From Saccoglossus kowalevskii (Eukaryota > Hemichordata > Enteropneusta > Harrimaniidae), in contig NW_003141813.1 of assembly GCF_000003605.2 (NCBI RefSeq), forward strand, positions 41,621-63,712: a stretch of 22,092 nt of DNA, given 5' to 3'. Below, piece by piece: positions 20,502 through 22,092 of the stretch; the stretch's first letter is position 1; every line of letters starts with the position of its first letter. The notes under the pieces are model-generated. The model was not told the origin of the DNA. It made no database searches and saw only the letters and a list, made by a program, of their open reading frames with translations. Made by a program: the position numbers and the translations under genes.

Positions 20502-20836
20502 TACTGTAAAATATTTTATTTTTCCTTGCAAATTTATTTTCCCTGAAAGGAATAATTCAGTGAAAAATAAAATCCAGCGAATACACCTTTTTTTCCTATG
20601 TTTTACATTCAAATTGTCAAAAATCAGTGAAAATATATCGCACACAAAACATCGTTTGGAATTAATTTTCGTTATTTTCGCTGAAAGAATGATTCAGTGA
20701 AAATAAAATCCACCGATATACCGTTGTTCCAATATTTCAACTCGTCAAAAATCAGTGAAAATATATTGCATACAAAACATTCAAAAAGTCTTGTCAGCGA
20801 AAATTAATTCCAGCTAAAATAAAGTATTTTACAGTA
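20502..20836 (-). mobile_element. Family 1 MITE, copy 8, with internal duplication
   Basis: 335 bp from TACTGTAAAATATTTTATTTT to AAAATAAAGTATTTTACAGTA. The core segment (GAATGATTCAGTGAAAATAA, AAAATCAGTGAAAATATAT, ACAAAACAT) occurs twice in direct orientation, making it about 1.6 times the family length. Confidence 0.85.
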
Positions 20837-21782
20837 TGCAGATAAGCATTCAACCTTGTTTCGTGATTAAAAAAATAATCAGGTCCAATCTTTTGGATTT
20901 TGCTTTTAGTGGCTTCATTGTAAAATAAACTTTTTGTTTTTCAAATTTTTTTTTTTTAGTTTTTGTAAGTCAACAAAATAATTATGTTGTTATACATATT
21001 CATACTGATTTTCATAAATATATTTTGTACTGCCATGCATTCACTGGTTTTCATGTACATACGGCTTCATTACAAATTTTGATTCTCAGTCGTAAAAACC
21101 ACCTGTTTAATGAGACCAATGACCGCCCTTCTTTCATTTAGGTCAAATGAATGTGTGTGTAAAGGCCAAAATGATGACAGACTCATGATTGCGTGTATTT
21201 TAAACTAGCCGACATTTTTAATTACATCTAGGCCGACAAATAAAAACACCTGTTGACACATTTTTCATTTAACTGAGATATTATCATTTTTTTTTTTATT
21301 CAAAATTAATTGATTAAAGTAGAAGCTTACTCATAAATGCGAATACCGGGAATTTATTCATTTTGCCATAAATTGCAGTCCCGAGCATTATAAGGGTATC
21401 AATTTAAAAAAGTTTTCGCGAAAAATGGTTGTATTTTAGTGGATAGTTGTCATTTTGTCAGTATTATAATGCTTTTACCATAGGTTCCTATGACAGAGAT
21501 ATTATGCAATATCTCAAATTTTAGGCTGGTGACATAAATTGTAAATGACAGGCTACTTTTAGTTGTCCTGAATTATTTGAAAAATCTGGGTTTTAATGTC
21601 AAAAAATGCCTTTTTTTTAATGTGCTCTACGGAATTCTTATTATTATTTTAAAAATAGCAAGTTTCTCAAATATGTCACTATAATGCACAAAAGAATGCC
21701 TATTTTATGATCCATGGGACAATAGCCTCATGATTTTACATAATAAACCAATAATAATGTTTATTCAAATTTTTTCAAAAAT
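20837..21782. other. No gene recognised
   Basis: Very AT-rich DNA with T runs near 20949 and 21290. A short dispersed repeat at 21318-21390 matches 12247-12320. Nothing else is supported. Confidence 0.4.
21318..21390 (+). repeat. Short dispersed repeat, copy 2
   Basis: GTAGAAGCTTACTCATAAATG and GAATTTATTCATTTTGCCATA blocks match 12247-12320 in order. Confidence 0.4.
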
Positions 21783-21866
21783 TAAGCTTTTACTACCATT
21801 TCCTCTTTTCATCACAAATTCAAAAAATAGTCCTGTTAATAGTCTGCACATTCCTTGAGAAGATTG
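21783..21866 (+). mobile_element. Family 3 MITE, left end only
   Basis: CTTTTACTACCATTTCC, CATCACAAATTC, AAAATAGTCCTG and ATAGTCTGCACATTCCTTGA follow the family order, then stop where the family 4 copy begins. The right half may lie beyond the window. Confidence 0.72.
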
Positions 21867-22092
21867 GAGGGGGGGGGGGGCTTTGTCACAAGACGTTCTA
21901 CGTTGCTAAAATACGCAAGACTGTACCATGTATTTCTATGGGTTCTGCGCGAGCTGCTGTGGAACGCCGGTCGAAGAGTCGGTGAAAACAGCTAAAGTCG
22001 AGAAAACAGTACAAACTCAACTTTAAAGCAATCCCGAACAACCAAATTGATTGAGCCGGTGAAAACAGCTAAATTCAAGAAAACAACACAAA
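21866..22092 (-). mobile_element. Family 4 MITE, copy C, cut by the window end
   Basis: Reverse orientation: a G-rich decayed end, GACGTTCTACGTTGCTAA, ATTTCTATGGGTTCTG, GCTGCTGTGGAACGCCGGTC, AACTCAACTTTAAAGCAATC and GAACAACCAAATT match the complement of copy A. Near the window end a second, similar GAGCCGGTGAAAACAGCTAA stretch suggests a partial duplication. Confidence 0.78.

Noticed and set aside
20340-20645. 101-codon minus-strand frame
   Set aside because: Much of it is family 1 MITE sequence.

Overview
The window reads as nuclear genomic DNA from an animal, most likely an aquatic invertebrate. It is AT-rich and carries one spliced gene with GT-AG introns and metazoan-type protein sequence. 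Its introns are packed with short non-autonomous DNA transposons, minisatellites and homopolymer runs. I cannot name the species or phylum. No prokaryotic feature, rRNA, tRNA, CRISPR array or virus was recognised.

The only gene I can support is on the minus strand, 14349 down to 3925: the C-terminal ~331 residues and stop codon of a mitochondrial pyruvate dehydrogenase kinase (PDK family), in ten exons. All nine intron phases agree and the joined frame stays open to TAG. The regulatory four-helix part (RxRH histidine, SRISIR segment) is followed by the GHKL ATPase part (N box ELFKNAMRA, G1 DSGGG, YMYSTAP, G2 GYGYG, GDGT) and the C-terminal GDW motif. The first ~85-90 residues, including the mitochondrial targeting region, are not visible. 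They should lie beyond position 14350, probably outside the window.

The rest is repeats. Family 1 is a ~200 bp MITE with TA-flanked termini CTGTAAAATACTTTATTTT; eight complete or near-complete copies and one fragment lie in both orientations. Family 2 has different internal sequence but the same CTGTAAA ends (four copies). Family 3 is ~240 bp with ends ACCTTTTCACCACTA (five copies, one split by ~0.9 kb of unrelated DNA). Family 4 is ~340 bp with GC-rich ends TATCCTCGGGGGCGGA (three copies). Families 3 and 4 are nested in each other in both directions. Other dispersed pairs lie at 4436/15998 and at 4759/8896.

Tandem repeats include eight 39-bp units at 2344-2655 that stay open on the minus strand as 13-residue protein repeats, a ~41-bp minisatellite of about 1.07 kb at 9308-10377 inside a PDK intron, (GCTCT)17 at 13086-13170, a CAC-rich tract near 18210, and ~110-130 bp units at 19622-20225.

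Region by region: 1-3924 is downstream of PDK and holds repeats plus the 39-bp minisatellite ORF; 3925-14349 is PDK; 14350-22092 is upstream of the visible PDK exons, either a long 5' intron or intergenic DNA, and is dominated by MITEs. I found no convincing undescribed gene system. The most unusual items are the protein-like 39-bp repeat, the split family 3 element, the reciprocal nesting of families 3 and 4, and an inverted MITE pair bracketing two PDK exons.
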